Source: Clarkia xantiana subsp. parviflora (lineage: Eukaryota; Streptophyta; Magnoliopsida; Myrtales; Onagraceae). From it: DNA of 64,000 nucleotides. The stretch spans positions 19,054,666-19,118,665 of the forward strand of contig JAPTYO010000005.1 in the NCBI GenBank assembly GCA_036873135.1. The letters run 5' to 3'. The translations under genes were made by a program, and so were the position numbers. The notes below the pieces were generated by a model that saw only the letters and a program-made list of their open reading frames with translations, was not told the DNA's origin and searched no databases. Shown one piece after another: positions 11,450 to 22,639 of the stretch (position 1 is the first letter of the stretch; each line of letters starts with the position of its first letter).

Positions 11450-11799
11450 GATACCATATGAGTTGTGGAGTGGTAAAGAGATGAATCTTACCAGGATGCG
11501 ATCTCGGGGTTGCGCAGCATACACGTTTAGGACCGACAGCCGATCCGGCAAGTTGGGACCTAGATGACTGAAAAGTATCTTTATAAGATACTCCGATAAA
11601 TCTAACGGATACGTGTTTGTGGCGACTTAGGAGAATGGTGACGTGGTCGAACATGAGTCCAGAGACATTACGTTCCTTTATGACGAAATTCCAACGCTTA
11701 GTATCATAAAAAACGAATGAAGTCTTAATTGAACTAGAACATGATGATGATGTTCAGGTCCCATTTATTTCGAGTGGGAGATTCGAGGCGGCAACACCA
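11450..11799 (+). pseudogene. Copia C1 integrase C-terminus
   Basis: Broken frames read YELWSGKEMNLTRMRSRGCA and then GKLGPR, SIFIRYSDKSNGYVF. They match in order the C2 segment at 58005-58200, the conserved copia integrase C-terminal region. At least two stops interrupt it, so it is a relic. Confidence 0.7.
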
Positions 11800-12360
11800 G
11801 TGACCGACATGGTAAATGAGAATGGAAACATTTTCATTATAAATCCAGTGGGAAGAGCCAATCCAACCACGCAGTTCTCTGTTGCTGTAGGTGCGGATAA
11901 ATTGAAACCTGATCATCACGTTGCTAAACCGCAGGATGAGAATCCTATAATACCTCAACTACCTTTTGGAAACAGTGGGACTATTGACTTGGTTCCTGGT
12001 CCTAGTAACCCTGGATTTCATCTTGGAGGTAGAATCCCGAGACCAAGAGGTCGTCCAAGAAAAATTGTAGGTGAATGTTCAAGCAACGCCTTTATTCCCA
12101 GCGTGAGTGTTGTTCCGAGTAGGAGCATTGTTCCTAGTGGGGGTGTAGTTAAAATTAGAGATGGTAATATTGAGCCTAGACGTAGTCAAAGGCACCGAAC
12201 TTCTCCTTATATGTATCCCATTGAGAAGGGTGGATTGTTCACTCTGACTTCGGTTAATGAACCGGTAACAATTAAACAAGCGTTAGAAGGAACTCAAGGG
12301 AATGAATGGAGAAAAACAATGGAGGAAGAGATTGCCTCTATGAAAGCCAATTCGGTGTAG
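11800..12360 (+). pseudogene. Copia C1 integrase-RT linker
   Basis: The 186-residue frame starts with INPVGRANPTTQ, contains a basic GRPRKI stretch and ends with RRSQRHRTSPYMYPIEKGG, then VNEPVTIKQALEGTQGNEW and MEEEIASMKANSV. The last part is the typical start of the copia RT region. It ends at a stop (12358-12360), where RT continues after one codon. The linker between integrase and RT is variable in this superfamily. Confidence 0.75.
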
Positions 12361-12372
12361 TCGTTAGTTGAT

Positions 12373-13292
12373 TTGCTTGCTAACCGCAGAGCAATAGGGG
12401 CTATGTGGGTTCTGAAATTGAAACTCACTGCTGATGGAAACCTTAAGCGTTACAAAGCTCGATTGATTGCGAAAGGATATACCCAACTCCACGGAGTTGA
12501 CTTTGATGAGACATACTCACCGACTGTGCGTTACACCATAGTTCAGGCTATTTTGACCCTGGTTGCAAGCCTCGATCTGGAGCTGCACCAAATTGGTGTT
12601 AAGACTGCATTCCTTCACGGAAACCTGGAGGAAGAGATCTATATGGAGTAACCAGAGGGTTTCTTTACCCTAGAAATGAACGTCAAGTTTGTAAACTCCA
12701 AAGATTGATCTATGGTCTTAAACAATGGTCCTGGCAATGGTACCGCAGTTTCCACGAGGAAATCGTTGGCAACAGGTTCCACGAGGATCCCTGTGTGTAA
12801 ACTAAGACATCTGAGCAAAAGTACGTTATATTGACGTTATACGTCGATGACATACTCATTGCCACGAACGATGTGATTTATTTAAATGAATCAAAGTCCA
12901 GGTTGACATCTGTTTTCGAGATTAAGGACATGGAAGAAGCCACGTACATCATAGGCATTAAGATTGCTAGGGATCGGGCTGCTCGTAAACTATATCTTTC
13001 CCAAGAAGCCTGTATCAATAAATTGTTGAGAATGTTCAATCTCCAAGATGTCAAACCTATGGATACCCTGGTCGTGTATGGGCGTGCGCTGTTGAAGCAT
13101 GATGGCCCGAAAAACCATGCGGAGCGTGGACAGATGAAAAGTGCAAAGTACGTAAGTATGGTTGGGAGTCTGATGTACGCCATGCAATGCACTCGTACGG
13201 ATATCTGTTACACTAGGGGCTTAGTAGCACGTTTCCAATCAGACCCTGGATATCAACATTTACGATCTGATAAAGAATTACTCGTTACCTAA
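12373..13292 (+). pseudogene. Copia C1 reverse transcriptase
   Basis: The frame 12373-12651 has MWVLKLKLTADGNLKRYKAR, GYTQLHGVDFDETYSPTVR and KTAFLHGNLEEEIYME, then a stop. A frame-broken stretch (12655-12830) holds the next motifs. The frame 12831-13292 has the catalytic TLYVDDILIATND and SLMYAMQCTRTDICY. This is Ty1/copia RT (RVT_2 type). Stops and a frameshift make it inactive. Confidence 0.85.
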
Positions 13293-13804
13293 AAGTTACT
13301 GCCGACTACAGACTGTGCTATGATGGTAGAAAGCTAGAATTTATTGGGTCCAGTGACGACGACCATGGTGGCGATCCAGATGATCGTAAGTCCACATCAG
13401 GATGAATATTTCTCCTTGCTAATGTCGCCATTTCATGGATGAGCAAGAAGCAATCATGTGTCGCGTTGCCCACGATGGAATCCGAATTCATGGCCCTCTC
13501 TAAGAATGCCCAGGAAGTTATTTGGCTAATGTGACTCTTGACTGCTCTGCTTAACGTCGAGGACGGGAGTAAACCTGTGAGGATTTACTCTGACAATCAA
13601 GTAGCGATAGCAACAGTTATGAATCCAAAGTACCATAATAGGACGAAACACATTGATATTAAATATAATTATGCGAAGAATATGGTAGAAGAAAAATTGA
13701 TAACATTAGAATACTTATCCTCTGAGAGTATGGTGGCATACCCGTTGACAATACCTCTACGTAGGGAAGTTTTCGAAAAGCATGTCAAAATGCGTAAGGT
13801 TTAG
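13293..13804 (+). pseudogene. Copia C1 RNase H
   Basis: Broken frames carry the RNase H relics around 13345-13400 (DDDHGGDPDDRKSTSG-like). The open part at 13538-13804 has VRIYSDNQVAIATV and YHNRTKHIDIKYNYAKNMV. It ends with a stop at 13802-13804, after which non-coding 3' sequence starts. The same domain is present as C3 (42503-42990, minus) and in C2 (59875-60120). Confidence 0.8.
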
Positions 13805-14915
13805 GATGATTGTACTGTGTCAATAAAATATTTAGTTTTGAAGTAATATTCGAATGAAAAAATTTAAATTTGAGCTTATGATCTTACGACGTCATAATGT
13901 TTGAAATACATCGGATTTTACGGTTTATAAACTAGTCGGTTGAGTAAAACCTCCCAATAAAATATACCGAATGTGGGCCAGCCCCATCACATAGGCTCGG
14001 TCATCTTGACAAAGGGGGGACCTCTACAATGTCAAGACAGGCTAAGAACCACGGTGTTTTCGAAAGATAAACCTGGTTAAGCAAAACCGTCATTTGGTTT
14101 CGGGGTAACAAGACATGATCTACGTTTTGCGTATCGTCGTGATGAACTCAGTTCATCTAAAACCACATTCCGGGCTAGATGAAAATCTGCGATAGCGTAT
14201 GACATTTCCTAATCCTGACAATATGTAAGTTCATGTTATGCTATCGATGTGCACTTCATACTGCGCGTGCCAAGTTCGACCACGGGGCCAGGCTCGGTTG
14301 CGCTAGATAGAATCATCGAGATTTGGATGGACGCAAACTTCTTCACCTTAAGCTTGTGACTGATCCCGGGTGCTTTTTGAAGGAGCACCCAAAGTATCCT
14401 TACGGACTCAGAACTTATATCTAAGGTAAAACTCAATGTTCGCTTCCAGGCGTACGAACGCAATGCTGAACAAAAAGGCCAAGTGACCACGTTTTGGAAA
14501 CCGGTTGAGTTTAACTAACAATATGAGTAATAGGGATGGTCAAGTTCACCTGTAATTCTCTGACTCTTGTAATCACTAGGTGGCCACCAACCAGATATTA
14601 GTTGAAGGTTGTGAATACTTGTGCGGATGCCGTGAAGAAGTGTTCCTATGTTGAATCTAGGCAATTGGAGAATAACTGACCATGGATACAACGCGGCACA
14701 TATATGTTTACAGGTTGATAACGGGTTTGGAATCAACGTTCTACGGACGCTACAACACTCTTAACTAATGAGTAGCATGATGTCCGTTGTGTCTGTCGGT
14801 CGCACGGAAAATCTCGTATGAACTATTACGAAGCATGGTTGGATCGAAGAAAAAATGTTGATGTGTTGGTCGACAACATATTAACAGGCACCCACCCATT
14901 CCGGCGAGTGGGAGC
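13805..14915 (+). other. Copia C1 3' non-coding region and polypurine tract
   Basis: No gene is visible. The stretch 14275-14910 matches the reverse complement of 29462-30105, the same region of copia C4, showing shared ancestry. The end (ggcgagtgggagc, 14903-14915) directly before the LTR is the candidate polypurine tract. Confidence 0.65.
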
Positions 14916-15506
14916 TGTTGGCATATGGTGAGTAGGCCGCAGTAATAAGAGCCCTTTAATATAAGCCCAACAACTAAGTAATTGGGTTATGTCACATTAG
15001 GGATTTTGGGCTAGGCCTAAAATCCCAATTGACATCAGAGACCCAAAATTGGGTCTCCCCTTATTCCAACTTGGCAGGCCGAAACTTTAAGGAGGTGAGT
15101 GGATTTTGCCCACCTCCTCTTATAAATAGGGGTGTCGGGATTTCTTTAGGGTTAATCAGAAATATCACTCCCTTCTACTAAGTGTTGAGACAAAAGAAAT
15201 CACTCGTCCCTAGTCTAAAGTTTCGGCCGAACCCTTCCCTTGGAGGTGCCAAATCGCTTTGAGAAATTACTCCAGAGACCCATCCCTGCGAGGAATCGAC
15301 AAGAAACTTTGCTGTGGAGACCATTCCGTGTAGGCGATTTCTTAACAAGAATCCTTACAAGATCCGTCCGGCGGACCGCGAACTCCCTCAAGATCTCTGG
15401 TCTACGGAACGCTAGAATTGGTATGCGTCTCTATTCCGCTGCGTAATTAGTTTACTTGGTATGTACACGTGTTTTTATCCGTAGTAACTATCTGTCATAT
15501 CCTACA
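14916..15506 (+). repeat. Copia C1 3' LTR (591 bp)
   Basis: It starts TGTTGGCATATGG after a purine-rich tract and ends CCTACA. A TATA box (ttataaataggg, near 15120) lies inside. The reverse complement of 28868-29461 matches it along its length, which defines both ends. It is also related to the C2 LTR (45085-45319 plus 54436-54806). Confidence 0.8.
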
Positions 15507-16216
15507 GTATAAAACGTATAAATATGCAAACATGAAGAATATATTTAGTGTGCCAAAATAGATTACCGTGGAAAAATAGAAAATTTTAAGAAAAAAGTTG
15601 TGTAAATATATTTAAAAAATTCTAAAGTTCATAAGATAATTTGTAAATCTTGAAAAATATTAAAAACAATATCATTTGCAATTGTTTAAACGACTAATGG
15701 GTAAAAAAAAACTAAGAGTCGACCCTTTGTTCAATTGGATTCAAAATGGGTGATTGAACTCAAGCCAAGTGGATTCATATCAGATGATTCAGTTAAGATT
15801 GCACCTTTTGGCCAAAAAAAAAGTTAAGATTGCACCTAGCCCAATGCTCGATCTTCTCTGGTCTAATCGAGTAAATGGTTAGCCCTTGACCTTTTTAATT
15901 TGTTCACTATTAAAAAATTATGGATTATATTTTTTAGATTTTTAGAATATCTTTTTACTATTTCAATTTATTTTTAAAAAAATATTCTTTCAAATTAATT
16001 TTCCAATTGTCGAAGTATTTTTAAATTCAATATTTTCATAAAAAATTATTATATTGAAAAAGCTCATCATTTTTTTTTAAATTTTCTTTCAAATTCGAAG
16101 TGTTTCTTTTTTTTTTCTAATTTATTACAAACACATTGGTCCAATCATGGGTTGACAGGTCAGTAAACTTTGTAAAGTGATCTAAGGGGAAACATACTAC
16201 AGGTGAGTTTGAAGTG
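15507..16216. other. AT-rich flank without genes
   Basis: Strongly AT-rich with A and T homopolymer runs. I see no gene or clear repeat. It is continuous with 26754-28867 across the B insertion, as the target duplication of B shows. Confidence 0.6.
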
Positions 16217-16221
16217 CATTT
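16217..16221. other. Target-site duplication of B, left copy
   Basis: CATTT here is repeated at 26754-26758 directly outside the other LTR. A 5-bp duplication is standard for gypsy integrases. Confidence 0.85.
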
Positions 16222-17022
16222 TGTTAAGTTATAAGGTCTGAGTCAACGGGTCGCTAACTTAGAACTTATCTCCCACTAATATGATGTTGGGTTCTGTGCT
16301 TCTCGGGTTCAGTCACTCTGCTCTGTGTCCTTCTGTTCTCTTTGTCTCTTTCTTCTCGGGGTCCTGCACAAAGGGCAGTATCAAGCACGGAGGGGGGGGG
16401 GGTGCTTGATGAACCCTCTCCGATGCCTAAGTCACTACGTCCCTTTTTAGAGAGATAAAGTCTAAAGTCTAGAAAGAAGCTAGAGCTAAAATTGCATAAG
16501 TAGCCAAGATGATCAAATGAATGATCGAAGGGTTGTATTTATAGGCAACGGTGTCATTAAGGTGACTTAATGACATCGTTAACCTTTAAACACAATTAAT
16601 TAGTCCTTGATCACATAATTAAAACCTTAAAGCATGGAGAGGTTGGCGGAAATAATCTAACTGTGGGAGTCGGGAAACGGTGCCAGGGCCCTTGGGGGCG
16701 GAGAGAAAATCCGACCCCTAAGGGTAGGGGTTGGGTGTGGCCACCCAACCCCTCCCTAGGGGAGATGGGTTGGCCAACCCGATCTCCTTAGGGGGGATCG
16801 GGTTTGCCAACCTGATCTCCCCTAGAGGAGATCGGGTGTGGCCACCCGATCTCACCTAGGTGAGTTCGATGCGTGGCCCGGACGAGTATTTTTTGCCTCG
16901 TCCGGACCGTTGGTGTTTCAACGGGGTGTTCGGGTCAAGGTTTCGATTTACAATCATTAACGGGGTGATAAAAATAAAACGATTCGGAAGTCAACGGGTT
17001 CAAATTGGGCGTATATCAATCA
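16222..17022 (-). repeat. Element B 3' LTR (801 bp)
   Basis: On the minus strand it starts TGATTGATAT next to the polypurine tract and ends CTTAACA at the target duplication. It holds a minus-strand TATA box near 16540-16550. The leader motif with interleaved complementary segments lies at about 16378-16422. The U3 palindrome array (about 16760-16862) has three units, against one in the other LTR. Confidence 0.9.
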
Positions 17023-17040
17023 CATGCCCCAGAGTCAACC
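17023..17040 (-). other. Element B polypurine tract
   Basis: The minus strand reads GGTTGACTCTGGGGCATG directly before the LTR start. E (46179-46196) and D (39864-39881) have nearly the same tract, which supports shared replication signals. Confidence 0.75.
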
Positions 17041-18498
17041 AATGGCCTGACCCTTGATTGACTCTATTTTAGGATGGTATGACACGCGCAATTTGAAGCC
17101 GGAATTTTACCTTTTGTCGGAATCCTTACTTACCCATGAGTGTGTGCCTCTGACTCTGCTCCCTGTCTTATAAAATAGAGGAATTGCAAAGGTCAGAATA
17201 GCACGGACACGTGTCCAAGCACGTGTCCGTCTGATATGGAAATAATAAATCAAATACCGTCACGAGCTTATACTCGGAAAATATACGCATGTGTGGGGAT
17301 GCAACATGAATATGGTTAAGTGAGTCCATGCTTTAATTTCATGATGAGTTAAGCCTATGTGGGGAAAAATTTCGATTTTGGTCCAAAATTTTTCTAAGTA
17401 TAGGATACTAAGAAATATGCCTATAGGATGTTAACTAGGATAGTAATACTCCTAACCTTAGTTAAAAAAGGAGAAGATAGTAGTTTTCTATCTAAGCCCT
17501 TAGATCTCCTTTTAATTGATGGATGGTTGAGATTATGTCATCTAAAAAACCCTACACCCTTCTCATTATAAGGAGGAGTTAAGAAAATTACCTCATTTGA
17601 AAAAGTTGTCATCTTTTCCTCATTTTCCCACACTTGGAGGCCAAGGGAGAAAATTTTGCACACCAAGGGAGGGGGGCCGGCCGAAATTCCAGCAAGGGCC
17701 AGAATTCCGGCCAGCAACGTGGTGGCCATCGGACGGAGCGGAGGCGCGGGGAGGCAGCGGCGGCGTGACGATCGCTGGTCGAGACAGCGACCTAGCTCGT
17801 GACGGCGCGGAGGACGGCCATGACGGAGACTGCAGCTCGCGACGACGACGGATTTCTTCAGACCAGCGGAGGGCGGCGACTGCGAGCGACGTCAAGGGCT
17901 CCTGCGACTCCGGCGAACGACAGCGGAGGCGGGGCAGGTGGGACCAGGCGCAACTCAGCTTCGGCAGCGGCGGGACCTGCACTCCGACGCCGGCAAGGTG
18001 TCGATTCCGGGACCGTTTACCAAATCGGGTCGGGTTTTCCGAAGGTCCAATCCTTTTCCCTTCCATTACCGTACAAAATGTCGATACTTGAATTGCCGAT
18101 ATTTGATTTGTCGATTTTTGATTGAATATGTGATTGCCATAGATATTCATTGATTCGGGCAATATTTCTAGCCGTTTGAATCTTTCCCGCTTGAATTTGA
18201 TGTTGTGATGCCATTTGCATGTTGATTTCCACTGAGGGGTATAATCGTAATTTTATTTGGGAGTCGATTTTTGGACTGAGTGAAGTTGCCCGATTTTGTC
18301 GTCGTAGTGTCCTTAGCATGTATTCGTTACTTTCGTTGGGTGCCTTTGAATTTTTTATTGTTGCTTGCCGGGTGCCGTGGCATGCCCGGATTTTTCGGAG
18401 ATCTTCTTATCTTAACACCCGTCATGCTATGACAGGTATTGTACTCGTGGTGGTGCCCCCGTACACAATCTTGGCAGAGGCGCTACATCCTTCAAAGG
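17041..18498 (+). promoter_or_regulatory. Upstream region of B antisense gene
   Basis: No certain coding region. It holds a plus-strand TATA-like box (tataaaataga, 17170-17180), a G-box-centred inverted repeat (17202-17230) and another TATA-like site (cattataagg, near 17566). A GC-rich leader-like block follows (17650-18060), with a reading frame that lacks recognisable motifs. The first 200 bp match E at 46197-46400 closely. The arrangement suggests the antisense gene has its own promoter and a long leader. Confidence 0.5.
17202..17230. promoter_or_regulatory. Inverted repeat with G-box core
   Basis: Arms acggacacgtg and cacgtgtccgt (11 bp, perfect) flank a 7-bp spacer (17213-17219), and each arm contains CACGTG. 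The equivalent site in E (46361-46388) has changed bases on both arms while staying nearly complementary. Confidence 0.6.
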
Positions 18499-20928
18499 AT
18501 GAGTAAGTTTTTCTTTCCCTCTGTTCGTCGCGTTATTTTCTTTCCTGGCGTTAGTTTGGAGTCGGATTCTGAGTCGGATACTGAGTTAGGGTATTGGTCG
18601 GAGCCTGATTCGAGCTTGGAATTTCTCACTGCCTTTGATTTAGGTCTCGCTACCTTGTCGGAGAACCATTTGACTAGGTTCGACTATAATGAGCATGTCA
18701 CCTTAGGCGACATTTGTCCTTTAGACGAGCCTTTGTACCCCTTCCTCCCTTCTTTGGGAAACACTCGCAGGACAGTGACAGAGCCTCCTAGGGGGAGGGT
18801 TGTCGTCTATCCTTCCCAGATTCGGTTTGGGTTACGCCTGCCCTATTGTGATGAGCTCGTAGAGCTGAGTAGATTCTTTAGGATCTCCCCGGTGAACCTT
18901 GCCCCTAGCGCTATTCGCGTCTGGGTAGGTATCCGGGTGCTGTGTCAGTGGTACTCCTGGAAGTACTCCTTGGTCTTGTTCCGGTGCTTCTTCCGATTTC
19001 AGTATTAGAAGAAGGTAGGCTTCGAGAGTTTCGTGACTCGCTATCCTTCCCTCAAAGATTCCCGATTTGCTGATTTCGGGTTGAGCGGGGTTGAGTGGAA
19101 TGCTTCTCTTCGTTTCGTGGTTCGGAGCGACAATTTGGCGAGCCATTGGGCCAAACACTACTTCTTTATCACGGATCGATACGTTACCTGGTCGGTTCTG
19201 AATGAGGACTGATCGGACGGCTGGCCTGCCTTTGGGGAGTTCTCTTCTGTGGACTTGGAGACCATGAAGACTATCTACGAGATCCACAAGACCCAGTCCT
19301 ACTGCCATGTGTCCTTGGTGACCGAGACAGACCTCTATGAGGCAGGGATTAGTTTGACTCCTCTCTCCGGGGATTCGGTATGTTACTTAGTCTTCTCATC
19401 TATATTTATTTTATGTTTTTCCCTTGTAGGTTGGTTTCACGGGAAAACGTATAACGTGCAGGCAGCGCCAGTTGACTTGAGCAAGAGGAGGGCTCCCTCC
19501 AGCTCTACTCCGAAGAAGTCCCCTATGCCTAGGAAGACTGCTGGGGCCTCTGGTATACTTCTTTCTTTCTCCTCTTATGGTATACTTGTGTTTTTTCTCA
19601 TGTTGTTTTCCTTGTGTTGTTAGGGCACTCTCCCTTGGTGACCGAGAGAGTCGTCTCTGTGGGCAAGGGCTCTGGACCTTCTAAGTCCAAGTCACGGAGG
19701 TCCGACTCTGAGGCCGGGGCCTCGGCTGTCAAGAAGAAGAAGGCTGCAGATCCTCCTCCCCCTGGTGTTCGTCCCCCGACCCTGTCTCGCGACAAAGAGA
19801 TAGTGGTCAAAGAGGCGCCTTCCCGGGCTGATAAAGGGAAGCGGCCTGCTGGCGATGGTGGGGTGGTCACTGATTCTCCATCTCCTGCCCCTAACCGAGG
19901 GCACGGTCTTCAGGTTCGTTTATTCTTTATGTCATTGATGCTTCTATGCTTGTGTTTTTCTTTACTTTGCTTTATTTGCATAGGTGGGCCTCCAGCTTTG
20001 AGTCGGAAGGACTTTGCGCGCCTCACTGATGAGGATATTGTGGGAGCTGAGTGGACTCCCTTTGCTGGATTGAAGGAGTTCTACTTTGACAGCGGTTGCT
20101 CCTTGCGAACCCCGGAGGTTGGCATTCGGGTACTTCGCGGTGCCATCGCTCCCGGTGATCGTGCTCCTCAGCCCAAGTCCCCTAAGGAGACTCGGCGCTT
20201 CATCCAGGGGGTGTTATCCTGCTATGTCCCTGTGAGTGGTGTTTCTCTTCCTTTTCTTTTTTCATGTGATTTCTTGCTAAGTCATTTACCCCTTGTTGAT
20301 TTTTCAGGGTATGTCCGACATGGTAAATATGTCGTCTCTTGCGCTTGAGCTGTCAGATGAGAAGAAGGTCCTTGAGGATAACCAGGTATCCTTGAAGGCG
20401 GAGCTTGCCACTGCCGCTGAGAAGTCTCGCCTGTCTGACTTGCAGAGGCAGGAGCTTAGGGGCCAGGTAGCTCTACTTGAGACTACCGTGGGTGGTTTGC
20501 ACCGTGAGGCTGATGTTGCATCGTCACTCGATGCTGAGGAGTTGACGAAGCTTGAGGCGAGGTGCCGGGTGGAGGAGAGAGTTGTTGCAGTAGCTGAGTA
20601 CAAAGCTTCCCCTGCCTTTACTGCTGTTTACAGCGTTCGGTTGAACCAGGAGATGAACCAGTTCAGGGAGTACCTTGTAGATCATATCTTCCGCATTGAT
20701 CCCCAGTTTCCCGTCAATGATCTGGGTGACTTTGGGACATATGTTATTTGTTATATGGCCGTTCTTAGGGGTCAAGCTGCCGTTGCTGATGAGCCTGCCC
20801 CTGCACAGGTGGATGCTATACCCGTGGATGTTGATAGTTTAGGCTCTTCCTCATCTTCTTCGAGCTCTGTTAGTGGTTCTTCCTCAGAGGGTCAGGACCG
20901 TGATGACTCTCCAGCAGGTTCTGGTTGA
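18499..20928 (+). CDS. Antisense multi-exon gene of element B (Transposase_28-like plus coiled coil)
   Basis: The gene lies opposite to gag. The first recognisable exon (about 18499-19377) includes SQIRFGLRLPYCDELVELSR and IRVWVGIRVLCQWYSW. This resembles the Pfam 'putative gypsy type transposon' domain (Transposase_28), a plant family of unknown function. Two stops, near 19006 and 19210, interrupt it. GT-AG introns are visible near 19378-19429 (or to 19462), 19552-19621, 19914-19983 and 20231-20307. The middle exons are basic and Ser/Pro-rich. The exon from 19984 has SLRTPEVGIRVLRGA. The last exon (20308-20928) begins GMSDMVNMSS, continues as a coiled coil and ends with a Ser-rich tail. E and D have matching last exons. 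Exon borders are read from splice signals only. Confidence 0.65.
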
Positions 20929-21359
20929 TATGTTGATATCTCTTTATCCTTGTACATATGACTTTACCTTTCCTCCCCTTTAATGGGTTGAGTGTTTCTC
21001 CCCTGGATGGGTCGAGTTCATTTTGGGATTGCTATACTTGGGATGTTTTGTTGCTTTCCTTCTTTGCATGGTTATGTTGGCAGTGTGTGGAACACTTGCC
21101 TTTGGTTGTGGTATGCATGGTAGGGTGAGTTGTTACTTTTGATGGTTGCTTCATATGCTTCAGTATATATTCCTTTGGTCATGGACTTCTCTGTATATGC
21201 TTTCCTTTACTTGTCTTTCTTTTGTGTTTTCCTTCACATCATACCTGCTATCTCATCAAGAACAAACATACAACTTTGCTTTGCAATTATTTTCTCATGG
21301 AATCCTTCTTAATATGGTGCAATGATCTCTTCTGATACCCTTTAAATGGTATATATGGT
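20929..21359. other. Spacer after B antisense gene
   Basis: T-rich DNA between the antisense gene stop and the tandem array. It matches 48483-48745 of E in parts. It probably holds the antisense transcript's 3' end. No gene is seen. Confidence 0.45.
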
Positions 21360-22350
21360 ACTGTTAGACCAAAGATACGCTCTTGGTGGGCGTCGAATCT
21401 GTTCACGAGACAGGCTCTCGGAGGGCACCAGTAGTTAGACCAAAGATACGCTCCTGGTGGGTGTCGAAAAATGTTCACGAGACTGGCTCTCGGAGGGCAC
21501 TTAACGTTTCACAGGATAGGCTCCCGGAGGGCTCAAGTTAGACCAAAGATACGCTCCTGGTGGGCGTTGAAAACTGTTCACGAGATTGGCTCTCGGAGGG
21601 CACTTAACGTTTCACAGGATAGGCTCCCGGAGGGCGCAAGTTAGACCAAAGATACGCTCCTGGTGGGCGTCGAAAACTGTTCACGAGATTGGCTCTCGGA
21701 GGGTACTTAACGTTTCACATGATAGGCTCCCGGAGGGCACAAGTTTGACCAAAGATACGCTCCTGGTGGGCGTCGAATCTGGTAGTTTGAAATCTACCTC
21801 AAGATAAGCTCTTGGGGGCGTCGAATCTTGTAGTTTGAAATCTACCTCAAGATAAGTTCTTGGGGGCCGCGAATCTGGTAGTTTGAAATCTACCTCAAGA
21901 TACGCTCTTGGGGTCGTCGATTCTGGTAGTTTGAAATCTACCTCAAGATAAGCTCTTGGGGGCGTCGATTCTGGTAGTTTGAAATCTACCTCAAGATAAG
22001 CTCTTGGGGGCGTCGAAGGTCGTAGTTTTTAGAAACCACTCTCAGGATACGCTCTTGGGGGCGTCGAAGTTCGTAGTTTTTGGAAACCACTCTCAAGATA
22101 CGCTCTTGGGGGCGTCGAAGGTCGTGGTATGAAAACTACTCTCAAGATACGCTCTTGGGGGCGTCGAATCTGTTCGCGGGATAGGCTCCCGGAGGGCACA
22201 GGGTTCGTAGTTTTAGAACTACTCTCAAGATACGCTCTTGGGGGCGTCGAAGTTCGTAGTTTTTGGAAACCACTCTCAAGATACGCTCTTGGGGGCGTCG
22301 AAGGTCGTAGTATGAAAACTACTCTCAAGATGCGCTCTTGGGGGCATTGA
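21360..22350. repeat. Tandem array of element B 3' region
   Basis: Three related monomer types follow one another. The first is a unit of about 70-105 bp with gatacgctcctggtgggcgtc and ggctctcggagggc (21365-21780). The second is a unit of about 57 bp with ggtagtttgaaatctacctc (21780-22015). The third is a unit of about 57 bp with aaaccactctcaagatacgc (22015-22350). All share a core of gatacgctcttgggggcgtcg. E has the same array at 48747-49372. These are ordinary tandem repeats of a hypervariable 3' region. Confidence 0.9.
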
Positions 22351-22639
22351 GGGTGTTGTTGACTTGGAAGTCATATCTGTGTAAGGATAACATAATGATT
22401 ATATCACTATCTTCTTTGAAAGACACTTTTGAGTGACTTCTACTTCATTAGGAGCATTCATGCTTTATGTACATCTGGGGTGCCTTGGATGGATCAAGAC
22501 ACCCTTTAGAGGAATTCAAAGATAGTTGCAGAGTCGGAGTGATTTCTTGAGGTCTCCTTCTCAAAAGCTGTTTTTGAAAGACTTAAAATGCTTAAACATG
22601 CAAAGTACTGAATATTAAACTAAGGATATGGGGTGGTGA
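22351..22639. other. Spacer between array and gag2 in B
   Basis: No gene is seen. The sequence resembles E at 49373-49660, where it lies between the array and the pol stop. The shared part therefore ends at the coding region. Confidence 0.5.

Larger units (their letters stand above)
11060..15506 (+). mobile_element. Copia C1: decayed Ty1/copia element with 3' LTR
   Basis: The order on the plus strand is integrase C-terminus, linker, reverse transcriptase, RNase H, a 1.1-kb 3' non-coding stretch, a purine-rich tract and a 3' LTR (14916-15506). This is the Ty1/copia order, with integrase before RT. Many stops and frame changes show an old copy. The gag, protease and integrase core are not seen, and no 5' LTR was found. 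The same family occurs as C4/C3 (minus) and C2 (plus). Confidence 0.85.

Noticed and set aside
17597..18091. Plus-strand 164-residue frame as a protein
   Set aside because: Low-complexity, GC-rich, overlapped by a similar frame on the other strand. More likely a leader of the antisense gene.
18499..20928. A host multi-exon gene
   Set aside because: It lies between LTRs of B with a target duplication, and related genes occur at the same place in E and D.
21360..22350. Regular repeats resembling a CRISPR array
   Set aside because: Monomers are directly adjacent with no unique spacers, sit in a plant retrotransposon and recur in element E.
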